Under the pieces are notes generated by a model that was given only the letters and a program-made list of their open reading frames with translations, made no database searches and was not told the origin of the DNA. From NCBI RefSeq assembly GCF_023195695.1, contig NZ_JALPQG010000001.1:434001-498000 (forward strand): a stretch of 64,000 bases of DNA. Direction: 5' to 3'. The stretch is from Aliiroseovarius sp. S1339. Lineage in GTDB: Bacteria > Pseudomonadota > Alphaproteobacteria > Rhodobacterales > Rhodobacteraceae. Below are positions 54,152 through 63,169 of the stretch, piece by piece. A program made the position numbers and the translations under genes. Each line of letters starts with the position of its first letter. Position 1 is the first letter of the stretch.

Positions 54152-55978
54152 TTACCCCTGCGCGGCCTCCGCCTTTTCTTCCAACAAAAGCCATTCCTCT
54201 TCCGCAGCCGCCAACGCTTGCTGCCTCTGGGTCAGCCCTTCGGTCGCTTTCTTGAACTTCACCGGTTCTTTGGTGAACAGATCGGGGTCCATCAGGAACT
54301 CTTCCAGCTTGGCAATCTCGGCGGACAGACGGTCCATTTCGGCAGGTAGCGCGTCAAGACGGTGCTGTTCGGTGAATGACAGACCGTCGGGTTCGGGCTT
54401 CACGTCCTGCTTGACCTTGTCGGCCTTGGTCCTTGTTTTTGAAGGCTTTCTTGCAAAATTATCCTCGTGATCGCCGCGCTGTGCCTGATAGTCGGACCAG
54501 CCGCCGGGATAGATCGTGGCCCGCCCGTCTCCTTCCATCGCAATGGTGCGTTCAGCAACTCGGTCAAGGAAGTCGCGGTCGTGGCTGACCACCAAAACCG
54601 TCCCGTTATAGGCGGTGATCAGCTCTTGCAGCAGGTCCAGCGTTTCGACGTCCAAATCGTTGGTCGGCTCGTCCATCACCAGCAGGTTGGACTGCCGCGC
54701 CATGATCTTTGCCAGGATCAATCGTGCCTTTTCGCCGCCTGACAGAGACCGCACAGGCGCGCGGGCTTGGGCGTCGGAAAACAGGAACTCTTTCAGATAG
54801 CCGACAACGTGTTTAGGCGTGCCGCGCACCATCACCTGATCAGCCTTGCCCGACACCCGCATTTCGGGATCACCCGCTAGGTTTTCCCACAGGCTGTCAT
54901 CCTCAACCAACCCGGTTCGGTTTTGGTCAAAGACGGCAATCTCAAGCCCGGTGCCGTGTTGCACGCTGCCGGTGTCGGGCGTTTCCTGACCGATCAACAT
55001 CTTCAAAAGCGTTGTTTTGCCAGCGCCATTGGGGCCAACCAACGCAATGGTTTCGCCGCGCATCACGCGCAGGTCGAATTCATTCAGAATCACTCGGTCG
55101 CCGTATGATTTCGAGATGCCGCGCGCCTCGATCACCTTGCGGCCAGATTTTGGCCCAGCGTCCAGCGCCATTTCGGCAGCACCTTGGCGGTTGATCTGGG
55201 CGGCGCGCTCGGCCCTCAGATCACCCAACGCCCGCAGACGACCCTGATTGCGTTTGCGCCGCGCGCTAATACCTTCGACGGCCCAGCGTCCCTCGGCCTT
55301 GATCTTGCGGTTCAGCTTGTGGCGGCTCTGGTCTTCTTCATCCCAAACCTTGTCGCGCCATGCCTCAAAATGCTCAAAGCCCTTTTCCTGTCGGCGCACC
55401 TGCCCGCGATCCACCCACAGCGTGGCGCGTGTCAGCGCACGCAGGAAGGCGCGGTCGTGGCTGATCAGAACAAAACCCGCGCGCGTTTGCGTCAGCTCGG
55501 CCTCCAACCACTCGATTGCTTCGATATCCAAATGGTTCGTGGGTTCGTCCAGCAACATCAGGTCAGGCGCCTCGGCCAGCAACTTGGCAAGGGCTGCGCG
55601 CCGCCGCTCGCCGCCCGACGCGGTGCCAACCGGAGCGTCCAGTTGGAACTTCAGGCCTTCGGCGACCCGTTCGACCAGATAATCCTGCCCCGGCTCAAGT
55701 CCGGAGGTCGCGAAATCGCCCAGCGTGGTAAATTCCGATAAATCAGGGTGTTGTTCCATATATCCGACCGAGACACCGGGCGACAGAACGCGCGTGCCGT
55801 GATCGGCTTCGATCAGTCCCGCCATGACCTTCATCAACGTCGATTTGCCCGATCCGTTGCGCCCCACCAGCGCCACGCGGTCGCCCGGTTGCACCACAAG
55901 GTCAAGCCCGTCAAAGACGGGATCGCCACCAAAGGTCAGCGAGATATCAGACATCTGAAGAAGGGGTATACGTGCCAT
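54152..55978 (-). CDS. ABC-F family ATPase (Uup-like)
   Basis: 608 residues, two ATPase domains without membrane segments. Walker A GRNGSGKSTLMK (about 38-49) and GPNGAGKTTLLK (about 317-328), signatures TASGGERRRAALAKLL and LSGGEKARLILAKI, and the C-terminal coiled coil rich in Glu (EMDRLSAEIAKLEEFL). The length and C-terminal domain match Uup, a ribosome-associated or DNA-excision-linked ABC-F. Its start is 44 bases from the acyltransferase gene, which is oriented the same way. Confidence 0.92.
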   Translation of the reverse strand: MARIPLLQMSDISLTFGGDPVFDGLDLVVQPGDRVALVGRNGSGKSTLMKVMAGLIEADHGTRVLSPGVSVGYMEQHPDLSEFTTLGDFATSGLEPGQDYLVERVAEGLKFQLDAPVGTASGGERRRAALAKLLAEAPDLMLLDEPTNHLDIEAIEWLEAELTQTRAGFVLISHDRAFLRALTRATLWVDRGQVRRQEKGFEHFEAWRDKVWDEEDQSRHKLNRKIKAEGRWAVEGISARRKRNQGRLRALGDLRAERAAQINRQGAAEMALDAGPKSGRKVIEARGISKSYGDRVILNEFDLRVMRGETIALVGPNGAGKTTLLKMLIGQETPDTGSVQHGTGLEIAVFDQNRTGLVEDDSLWENLAGDPEMRVSGKADQVMVRGTPKHVVGYLKEFLFSDAQARAPVRSLSGGEKARLILAKIMARQSNLLVMDEPTNDLDVETLDLLQELITAYNGTVLVVSHDRDFLDRVAERTIAMEGDGRATIYPGGWSDYQAQRGDHEDNFARKPSKTRTKADKVKQDVKPEPDGLSFTEQHRLDALPAEMDRLSAEIAKLEEFLMDPDLFTKEPVKFKKATEGLTQRQQALAAAEEEWLLLEEKAEAAQG

Positions 55979-56021
55979 AAGGCGGAGTTAGGCAATCACA
56001 CCTGCAAGGTCAACCAAAGGC

Positions 56022-56756
56022 TTATCCGGTGATGGCCCGCAACAGGCGTGCGCGGGTTGGCGGCACCGCGCCGATCTCAAGCCCGGTGAAGACATGCAGG
56101 GTGTTCAGGTCATGATCGACCACAGCGTGATCGGACACCCACCCCCCCATCAAAAGATAGGTGCGCAACAGCGGAGGCATCGTGCGCATCGCAAGTTTAG
56201 CGTCCGGTTTGCGGCGTAACCGTTGGGCAAAACGAAACACTTTGGGGGCTTTCACCCGAGGCAGCCAACGCTTAGGCGCGATGTGACGGTCGCGCAACAT
56301 GGCGAAGGTATCGAAATACTGCGCCGCATCCGTGCCTTGAAAAGAAGAACAGCCAAACAGCATTCCCACATTTTCGTCGTCCACATAGCGCGTCATTGCG
56401 CCCCAAGCGACGCGCAGGATGTCAGCGCCGCCCTTGGCCTCGGGGTCAATGCAAAACCGCCCCATCTCGATCATCGGAGCGTCATAGGCGCGCAGGGCAG
56501 ACAGTTCGTAATACTGGGCACTATAGCTGTCCCCGATGCGTGTGCCGTTTTCAAGCGGCATCAATCGAAAGCACCCGACCAGCGCGCGCGTCGCGCGATC
56601 CTCGATCAAGATATGACGACAGAGTTGGTCAAATGGGTCCGCGTCCGACCCATCATGGCCGCGAAAACAGCGATGGCGCAGGGCCTGGGCCGCCTTGATA
56701 TCATCTTGGCTTTCGCCAAAGCGGGCGACATAGCAGCCTTTGGTAACTGTCGGCAT
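56022..56756 (-). CDS. OlsB-like GNAT acyltransferase
   Basis: 244 residues. A GNAT-type N-acyltransferase with ALRHRCFRG, HILIEDRATRALVGCFRLMPL and EMGRFCIDPEAKGG, plus a C-terminal WVSDHAVVDHDLNTLHVFTGLEIG. It fits the L-ornithine N-acyltransferase family (OlsB), which makes lyso-ornithine lipid; in some Rhodobacterales a close paralogue makes glutamine lipid. The partner olsA acyltransferase is not in the window, so OlsB or a glutamine-lipid enzyme is possible. Confidence 0.8.
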   Translation of the reverse strand: MPTVTKGCYVARFGESQDDIKAAQALRHRCFRGHDGSDADPFDQLCRHILIEDRATRALVGCFRLMPLENGTRIGDSYSAQYYELSALRAYDAPMIEMGRFCIDPEAKGGADILRVAWGAMTRYVDDENVGMLFGCSSFQGTDAAQYFDTFAMLRDRHIAPKRWLPRVKAPKVFRFAQRLRRKPDAKLAMRTMPPLLRTYLLMGGWVSDHAVVDHDLNTLHVFTGLEIGAVPPTRARLLRAITG

Positions 56757-57100
56757 TGCGGACCTCCGCCCATGATGCAGTGCTGTTGGTAAAACATATG
56801 CGCCTCTGACACCGTGGCGACAAGATGTGACAGAAATATGAGCAGCGTAGCAAACGAAAAGAAGCCACGGCGACCCTGCGCCAAGCCCCTTACCTGTTGT
56901 GTGGGGGAGTGTGTCCTCTTGTGGCCGCGATCAGTTCTCCCATCGGCCGCTTTGCTCTTTGCAGACAAGAGTTAACCCATAATCGAATGATTTCAGTGGG
57001 TCGGCCAATGCCGATTGGACCAGCCGCCGTCCAATATTGTTTTGACAACTGATGGCTAACCCCAGAAAATTTGCGTTTGCGCTTTATGAAAGGTCGGGCC
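56757..57100. other. Gap of 344 bases with possible promoter
   Basis: No gene supported. A TTGACA at about 57036 with AAAATT downstream (18-base spacing) could be a sigma-70 promoter for the following small gene. No palindrome stands out. Confidence 0.5.
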
Positions 57101-57493
57101 ATGGCGACCGACGAGTTCTTTGGAAACGACGATCAGCGCGCCGTCTTGCGGCGCGGCCGGATGATGGTTGCCTTGCTGGATCAGGATGAGCGCTACTTTT
57201 ACTACGGTCGCACGCTTGGCTTGACCAAACCAGAGGACGGCGATGTGGATCAGCTTGCCGCCTTGGCCATAGTCCAGGGCAATGCGGCCTACGGTGCCGT
57301 CCGGGTGAATGGGGCACATGCCCTCCTCGAGATGGAAACGCGGTTCGGGTTTGGTGATTTCATGACCGGCGTCGAGCCCGGAAACGCGCCATCAGAATCC
57401 GTCTGCACCCGAATGGGGCTGTCTCGGGGGGATGTTGCGATCATGGGATGCGCCGATCCGCACGCCTTGGCTGGCGGAAGGATGACGAAATAG
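57101..57493 (+). CDS. Orphan small protein
   Basis: 130 residues from ATG 57101 (AAAGG upstream; ATG 57086 is an alternative). Acidic N-terminal part (ATDEFFGNDDQRAVLRRG), a DQDERYFYYGRTLGL segment and a Gly-rich end. No signal or membrane segment. I do not recognise it. Codon use looks like its neighbours. May be a lineage-specific gene. Confidence 0.45.
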   Translation: MATDEFFGNDDQRAVLRRGRMMVALLDQDERYFYYGRTLGLTKPEDGDVDQLAALAIVQGNAAYGAVRVNGAHALLEMETRFGFGDFMTGVEPGNAPSESVCTRMGLSRGDVAIMGCADPHALAGGRMTK

Positions 57494-57705
57494 AGCTTTG
57501 GACAAACGCGCAACCCCGAAGGCGGAGCGTGCTGCTATTCTCGCACTGCCAGCATTCAACAGGTCATTTCCCCTTGCGTATTATTGCGCGGACGTCGCCA
57601 TCAAACGCTCAGAGACTTTTCACGATTGGCCCGGCCGTTCAACTCATCTGGTTAGGGGCTTGACCCTGCGGTCTCGCGCGTTTCGCGGTAAAGTCCCTTC
57701 GCCCG

Positions 57706-58179
57706 TTAGTTGCCGCGAAGTCGCTCGGCCACATCGATCCTACCGATCGAGCCAAACAGCTGCCTTAGGAACCCAACACCCTTGATGTTGCTGTCTGTCA
57801 CACGACGTTCCAGTGCAACCACACGCCCCTGCTCAAGACCGAAGCGTTCGATGTTCTCGACCACCCCTTTGTCGCTGAACGAAATGGCCAATACCTCGCG
57901 GTCAATTTCTTTCGGAGCGTTATAAAGATAGTGCTTGAACCGCGAGCGCACGTAATAATAGCCACTGTCTGCCAGCAAGCCAGATGTGCCGGGCTTGCCA
58001 ATCGACGTGGCAACGGTTTCGCGCGTATCCTTGCCGACCTCGATCAGATCCACATCTTCCTTCAGCGGCATATAGCCGTGATTGCGGTACGTTGCGGAAC
58101 AGGCTGCAACAAGTGCCACAAGCAGCACCACACCCATTACTTTACCCATTTTCTTGCCTGTTTGGCGCAGATAAGACAT
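57706..58179 (-). CDS. bamE: Outer-membrane assembly lipoprotein BamE (SmpA/OmlA)
   Basis: 157 residues from ATG 58179. A lipoprotein signal ends VALVAAC (Cys27), followed by the SmpA/OmlA domain (VDLIEVGKDTRETVATSIGKPGT) and SGYYYVRSRF. An AAGGGGGG ribosome site lies 4 bases before the ATG. BamE stabilises the BAM complex. It is divergent from DUF177-rpmF-plsX-fabH, the usual arrangement in Rhodobacterales, sharing a 148-base promoter region. Confidence 0.93.
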   Translation of the reverse strand: MSYLRQTGKKMGKVMGVVLLVALVAACSATYRNHGYMPLKEDVDLIEVGKDTRETVATSIGKPGTSGLLADSGYYYVRSRFKHYLYNAPKEIDREVLAISFSDKGVVENIERFGLEQGRVVALERRVTDSNIKGVGFLRQLFGSIGRIDVAERLRGN

Positions 58180-58327
58180 ACCGCCCCCCTTGCGTTCGCC
58201 ACTCTGTCTTGGGTATCGGCTTAGCCTAGGATCGCGCATGGTTCAAGAAACGATCACCAGCTATGTTGGCACAGGGCCAAGATAAACTGGATCAAACACG
58301 AGACTGAAAAACCAGCGGAGACGCAAA

Positions 58328-58906
58328 ATGACCAACACGACCCCTTCGGGCAACGCCCTGCCCTTCAAACATCCCATCCGTCCGGCTGATCTGTCGACCA
58401 AGCGTGTGACCGAGTTCGAACTGGTGCCAAGCCAAGCAGATTGCGACGCCATCGCGCGCGATCTGGGCATTGTTGGTCTGCGCAAGCTGCGCTTTACCGG
58501 CGCGTTGAAGCCTTTGGATAGGCGCGACTGGCAAATGACGGCTGATCTTGGGGCAACTGTAACGCAGGAATGTGTGGTTACACTGGACCCCGTGACAACG
58601 CGGATTGACGACAAGATCGAACGCCGCTGGCTTCAGCATCTGTCTGAGCCAAGCGACGACGACGAGGTCGAGATGCCGGAAGATGACAGCGTCGAGCCGC
58701 TGACGGACGTGATTGACCTTGGACTGGTGATGATCGAGGCATTGGCGCTGGCCCTGCCCCTGTACCCTCGTGTCGAAGGCGCAGAAGTGCAGGCGAGTGT
58801 GTTCGCCGAGACGGGCACCAAGCCTTTGACAGATGATGACGTGAAGCCATTTGCAGGCCTGTCTGAATTGCGTGACAAGCTTTCTGGTGGTGGCGAAAAG
58901 ACCTGA
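58328..58906 (+). CDS. DUF177 domain protein (YceD)
   Basis: 192 residues with the YceD/DUF177 pattern: a helix-strand N-domain (ELVPSQADCDAIARDLGIVGLRKLRF), ATVTQECVVTLDPV (conserved Cys), and an acidic middle region (DDDEVEMPEDDSVE) ending VIDLGLVMIEALALALPLYPR. In E. coli yceD precedes rpmF and affects 23S rRNA levels; the same order is kept here, with 254 bases in between. Confidence 0.92.
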   Translation: MTNTTPSGNALPFKHPIRPADLSTKRVTEFELVPSQADCDAIARDLGIVGLRKLRFTGALKPLDRRDWQMTADLGATVTQECVVTLDPVTTRIDDKIERRWLQHLSEPSDDDEVEMPEDDSVEPLTDVIDLGLVMIEALALALPLYPRVEGAEVQASVFAETGTKPLTDDDVKPFAGLSELRDKLSGGGEKT

Positions 58907-59160
58907 GGCGGGCTGACGATACCCCACGTGTCAGGTACTTCTGCCAAAAAATCGACGATTTCACCCGAAATTGGCGCGTTTCACCCCTTGCACGAAAAAA
59001 GAATCCCAGTATTTTGCCGCCTTCTTCCACAAGATGGGTTGGACAGCGCACCGCAAACCGCGTATGAGGCGCCGAGACTCAGGAATATTTGAGAACACCG
59101 GGCGATATCGCCCCTGAAACACACCGGGCCCTGCGCCCCCGAAATCCAAAGGTTGAGACC

Positions 59161-59370
59161 ATGGCTGTCCAACAGAACAAAGTATCAAAGTCGCGTCGCA
59201 ACAACCGTCGCGCGCATGACGCCCTGGTTGCCGCGAACCCGAACGAATGTTCGAACTGCGGCGAGCTGAAGCGCCCCCACCACGTCTGCCCCTCGTGCGG
59301 CCACTATGACGACCGTGAAGTGGTCGCCATTGCCGACGAAGTCGATTTCGACGACGAAGACGCGGCGTAA
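59161..59370 (+). CDS. rpmF: 50S ribosomal protein L32
   Basis: 69 residues: [19 protein letters not shown] start and a zinc ribbon of four cysteines in [19 protein letters not shown] (CNCG... to CPSC). An acidic C-terminus ([10 protein letters not shown]) is typical of alphaproteobacterial L32. Followed by plsX after 56 bases. Confidence 0.97.
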   Translation: MAVQQNKVSKSRRNNRRAHDALVAANPNECSNCGELKRPHHVCPSCGHYDDREVVAIADEVDFDDEDAA

Positions 59371-59426
59371 GCCTCTTGCCCGGCGCGGGCGGTCGTGTCA
59401 GAAAATCCCCGAGCATGGGATGAAGA

Positions 59427-60515
59427 ATGACAATGGACGCCCCCAAACGCACAATCGTATCGGTCGACGCCATGGGCGGCGACTTGGGGCCGGCAGCCGT
59501 GGTTGCCGGTCTTGCGCTGTCTGCGGACAAGAACCCGGAAATCGGGTTCATTCTGCACGGCAACAAACCAGAGCTTGAGCAGTTGGTCGCCCGCACCAAG
59601 GGCCTGTCCGAGGTGTGCGAGATACGTCACGCTGACGAAGTCGTCACGATGGATGACAAACCCAGCCAAGTGATGCGCAATGGTCAGAAGACCTCGATGT
59701 GGTCGGCGATTGACGCGGTGCGCGACGGCGACGCCGATGTGGCTGTCAGCTGCGGCAATACCGGCGCGCTGATGCTGTTGTCGATGGTGCGCTTGCGCAA
59801 GCTGCCGGGTGTCAGCCGGCCCGCGATTGCCTGCCTGTGGCCATCACGTAACCCGACTGGGTTCAACGTGATGCTGGATGTGGGTGCCGATGTGCGCGCC
59901 GATGAAAACGACCTGCTGCAATATGCCATGATGGGCGCGTCCTATGCGCGCAACGGGCTGGGCATCAATCGCCCGCGGGTCGGGTTGTTGAATGTCGGAA
60001 CCGAAGAACACAAGGGCCGCAGCGAATTGAAGGCTGCGCATGAGCTGATCTCTAATGCCGCAGATGGCGCGCAAATCGACTTTGTCGGTTTTATCGAAGG
60101 GGTCGACTTGCCGTCTGATCGGGTTGATGTGATCGTCACGGATGGGTTTACGGGCAATGTTGCCCTGAAAACCGGCGAAGGCACGGCCAACCTGATCTCG
60201 GGCCTGCTGCGGGACGCTTTCAAATCGACCCTCCTGTCAAAGATCGCCGCCCTTTTGGCGATGTCGCCACTTAAACGGATGCGCAATCGCGTGGACCCCA
60301 GCCGCAACAATGGCGGTGTGTTTCTGGGACTGAACGGGACGGTTGTGAAAAGCCACGGATCGGCAGATGCCACAGGTATTTCCGCAGCGGTCAGACTGGC
60401 CTTTCAACTGGGCAAAAGCGGTTTCAACCAGAAGCTCGCCGCGCGGGTTGCATCCGGGGACGCATCACGCCAAGATGTCGCAACGGAAAGCCGGCAAGGT
60501 GAGCAGCAAGAATGA
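59427..60515 (+). CDS. plsX: Phosphate acyltransferase PlsX
   Basis: 362 residues. Makes acyl-phosphate from acyl-ACP for phospholipid synthesis. Starts SVDAMGGDLGPAAVVAG (signature), then VSCGNTGALMLLS and LMLDVGADVRADENDLLQYA. The last four bases overlap the fabH start (ATGA). Confidence 0.97.
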   Translation: MTMDAPKRTIVSVDAMGGDLGPAAVVAGLALSADKNPEIGFILHGNKPELEQLVARTKGLSEVCEIRHADEVVTMDDKPSQVMRNGQKTSMWSAIDAVRDGDADVAVSCGNTGALMLLSMVRLRKLPGVSRPAIACLWPSRNPTGFNVMLDVGADVRADENDLLQYAMMGASYARNGLGINRPRVGLLNVGTEEHKGRSELKAAHELISNAADGAQIDFVGFIEGVDLPSDRVDVIVTDGFTGNVALKTGEGTANLISGLLRDAFKSTLLSKIAALLAMSPLKRMRNRVDPSRNNGGVFLGLNGTVVKSHGSADATGISAAVRLAFQLGKSGFNQKLAARVASGDASRQDVATESRQGEQQE

Positions 60516-61486
60516 CAAGACGCGCCGTGGTCAAGGGCGTCGGGCACTACCTGCCCGAGCAAGTCGTCCCAAACTCGCACTTCGAAGACATTGTGGATAC
60601 CACGGACGAATGGATTCGCACGCGGTCAGGCATTGAACGTCGCCATTTTGCTGCCGAAGGTGAAACCACCTCGCAGATGGCCACGCACGCCGCACGCGCA
60701 GCCCTGAAGCACGCAGGGTTGGACGTCGACGATATCGACGCAATCATCGTCGCCACCTCGACCCCCGATCTGACATTTCCCTCGGTCGCCACCATGGTGC
60801 AGAACGAACTGGGTATGACGCGCGGCTTCGGCTTTGACGTGCAGGCGGTCTGCGCGGGCTTCGTCTTTGCGCTAACCAACGCCAATGCGCTGATCCTGTC
60901 AGGACAGATCGACCGCGCGCTGGTGATCGGTTCAGAAACCTTTTCGCGCATCCTTGATATGACGGATCGGGCAACTTGCGTCCTGTTTGGCGACGGCGCG
61001 GGCGCGGTGGTGCTGGAAGCACAAAACGGCAGCGGAGAGACCACGGATCGCGGCATCCTGTCGGCCGACCTGAACTCGGACGGACGCATGCGGGACATGC
61101 TTTTCGTCGACGGTGGGGTGTCGACAACCCAGACCTCCGGCCATTTGCGCATGCAGGGCAATCCGCTGTTCCGTCAGGCCATTGGAAAGCTTACTGAAAC
61201 TGCTGAAACAGCGCTGACCAAGGTCGGCCTGAACGATGATGACGTTGACTGGATCGTCCCCCATCAAGCCAACATCCGCATCATTCAAGGCACCGCCAAG
61301 AAAATGGGCGTGCCGATGGATCGCGTGATTGTGACGGTGCAGGATCACGGCAATACGTCGGCGGCATCGATCCCGTTGGCCCTGTCGGTGGGATGCGCTG
61401 AAGGCAAGATCAAACACGGTGATCTTGTCGTCACCGAGGCGATTGGCGGCGGTCTGGCGTGGGGCGCGGTGGTTATCCGCTGGTAA
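60512..61486 (+). CDS. fabH: 3-oxoacyl-ACP synthase III
   Basis: 324 residues. Condenses acetyl-CoA with malonyl-ACP to start fatty acid synthesis. Catalytic Cys in VQAVCAGFVFAL, His in PHQANIR and Asn in HGNTSAAS. ATGA overlap with plsX; 100 bases before ihfA. Confidence 0.97.
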   Translation: MTRRAVVKGVGHYLPEQVVPNSHFEDIVDTTDEWIRTRSGIERRHFAAEGETTSQMATHAARAALKHAGLDVDDIDAIIVATSTPDLTFPSVATMVQNELGMTRGFGFDVQAVCAGFVFALTNANALILSGQIDRALVIGSETFSRILDMTDRATCVLFGDGAGAVVLEAQNGSGETTDRGILSADLNSDGRMRDMLFVDGGVSTTQTSGHLRMQGNPLFRQAIGKLTETAETALTKVGLNDDDVDWIVPHQANIRIIQGTAKKMGVPMDRVIVTVQDHGNTSAASIPLALSVGCAEGKIKHGDLVVTEAIGGGLAWGAVVIRW

Positions 61487-61585
61487 CGCCCTTAAACCCA
61501 TGCACGAACGCCTTTTCCCAAGCCGTTGATATTGACTCGTAAATTCAAACGACCCATGCTTCCCGAAAATAATCAGGGGGACGAC

Positions 61586-61888
61586 ATGAGTGAAAAGACT
61601 TTGACCCGGATGGACCTAAGCGAGGCCGTGTTCCGCGAAGTCGGCCTGTCACGCAACGAAAGCGCGCAACTGGTCGAGACCGTATTGGGTCACATTTCCG
61701 ATGCATTGGTAGATGGCGAAAGCGTGAAAATCTCGTCTTTCGGAACGTTTTCAGTGCGCGACAAGGCGGCCCGCGTGGGTCGAAACCCGAAAACAGGCGA
61801 AGAAGCGCCGATCCCGCCGCGTCGGGTTCTGACCTTCCGCCCGTCCCACCTTATGAAAGACCGCGTTGACGACGGAAACAAGCGCTGA
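61586..61888 (+). CDS. ihfA: Integration host factor alpha subunit
   Basis: 100 residues, ATG 61586 with AGGGGG before it. The DNA-binding arm [18 protein letters not shown] with RVLTFRPS matches IHF alpha, and the N-terminus [23 protein letters not shown] is the usual one. It bends DNA with IhfB. Follows fabH; the merR gene follows by 74 bases, as in other Rhodobacterales. Confidence 0.95.
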   Translation: MSEKTLTRMDLSEAVFREVGLSRNESAQLVETVLGHISDALVDGESVKISSFGTFSVRDKAARVGRNPKTGEEAPIPPRRVLTFRPSHLMKDRVDDGNKR

Positions 61889-61962
61889 CGCGTCTGCGTG
61901 ACCACCACACCGGGCGCGTGCGTCCTTAATGATGATAAGAAGCAGAACAGACAGGTCTGGAC

Positions 61963-62916
61963 ATGGATAAGAAGTCTCCCGACGCCTTCCGCACGATAAG
62001 CGAGGTGGCCGAATGGTTAGGCGTGCCGACCCATGTGCTGCGGTTCTGGGAAAGCCGTTTCAGTCAAGTTAAGCCGGTGAAACGCGCCGGTGGCCGTCGG
62101 TATTATCGCCCCAATGACATGGAGCTTCTGGGCGGCATCAGAAAGCTGTTGCACCAAGATGGGATGACCATTCGCGGGGTGCAGAAACTGCTGCGCGAAG
62201 AAGGCGTGAAGCATGTAGCGGCGATGTCCCCACCACTTGACAGCGATGAAATGCGCGACGTCACACCGTCAAACGTTGTTCCGTTGGCAGGCAAATCTGG
62301 CAAGGAAGACACGTCAACGAAAGACGCTAAGCCCCAGATCGAAGACGCACAGACCATCGACGACAATGCGGCAGCTGAACCCGAGCCGAACACGCCGCCT
62401 GCCAAGGAAGAACGGCCAGTCGCCGCAAAATCCGAAGCGCAGCCAATGTCGCCGTCAGAAAAAGATGCGGCTAAAGCCCCGATCGAAAGCGAGGCACCCT
62501 TTACGCGCGGCGATGTGGCTGACTCTTCTGATGCACCATTGCCCAAAGAAACAGCTGCCCCGGGCCAACCCCCTGCCCCGCCGACGCAACCTGTGTTCGG
62601 CTCGGACCGCGTGGCGTCAGCCGATCAGGCCGCGTCGCAAGAAGACACCACAGACACCCCGCCGCCGGTCGCCCCCGAACTGCCCGGATTGCAAAACGAT
62701 GCCGAATCGTCCACCGCGGCACCCTCAGTTGATATTTCTCATGTTCCCAGCGACCCCGGCGATGACGACGCAGCCGCCCACGCACCACTGTCCAGCGCCC
62801 TGCGACGCGCACGCAAATCCGGTACCGGGGCGAATATTGCTGCCCTGCAGGCGCTTGCCGATCGACTGGAGTCGCTTGGCGCACAGATGGGCCGCCAGCC
62901 CGGACAAACGCCTTAA
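61963..62916 (+). CDS. MerR family regulator with long disordered C-terminus
   Basis: 317 residues. The N-terminal 75 or so form a MerR HTH ([54 protein letters not shown]). The remaining 240 are Pro/Ala/Glu/Asp-rich and without visible fold or metal-binding cysteines, ending in a short helical patch [26 protein letters not shown]. In this lineage it always sits after ihfA; the target is not established. No metal-sensing Cys is seen. Confidence 0.9.
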   Translation: MDKKSPDAFRTISEVAEWLGVPTHVLRFWESRFSQVKPVKRAGGRRYYRPNDMELLGGIRKLLHQDGMTIRGVQKLLREEGVKHVAAMSPPLDSDEMRDVTPSNVVPLAGKSGKEDTSTKDAKPQIEDAQTIDDNAAAEPEPNTPPAKEERPVAAKSEAQPMSPSEKDAAKAPIESEAPFTRGDVADSSDAPLPKETAAPGQPPAPPTQPVFGSDRVASADQAASQEDTTDTPPPVAPELPGLQNDAESSTAAPSVDISHVPSDPGDDDAAAHAPLSSALRRARKSGTGANIAALQALADRLESLGAQMGRQPGQTP

Positions 62917-63019
62917 GCGCGCCGATGCCCGGCCCATGTGCACAGGAAAGCGGAATGATGAATTTCCTGCTGTTTCCCGCTTGCCCTGCCTGCGAAAATC
63001 ACTATGTAAGGTCTCCAGT

Positions 63020-63096
63020 CGGGCTATGGCGCAGCCTGGTAGCGCGTCCGTCTGGGGGACGGAAGGTCGCAGGTTCGAGTCCTGCTAGCCCGACCA
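63020..63096 (+). tRNA. tRNA-Pro (GGG)
   Basis: 77 nt with encoded CCA. Acceptor CGGGCTA/TAGCCCG, anticodon loop CTGGGGG giving GGG, T-loop TTCGAGT. Confidence 0.95.
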
Positions 63097-63106
63097 AATT
63101 CAAAAC

Positions 63107-63136
63107 CGCCCGCCCGTCTATCGGGCGGGTGTTTTT
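63107..63136 (+). terminator. Terminator downstream of tRNA-Pro
   Basis: Stem CCGCCCGCCCG-type arm pairing with CGGGCGGGTG, short loop TCTA, followed by TTTTTG. It lies 11 bases after the tRNA. Confidence 0.8.
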
Positions 63137-63169
63137 GTATCCGCAGCACGGGTCCGAGGAGGGACGCAG

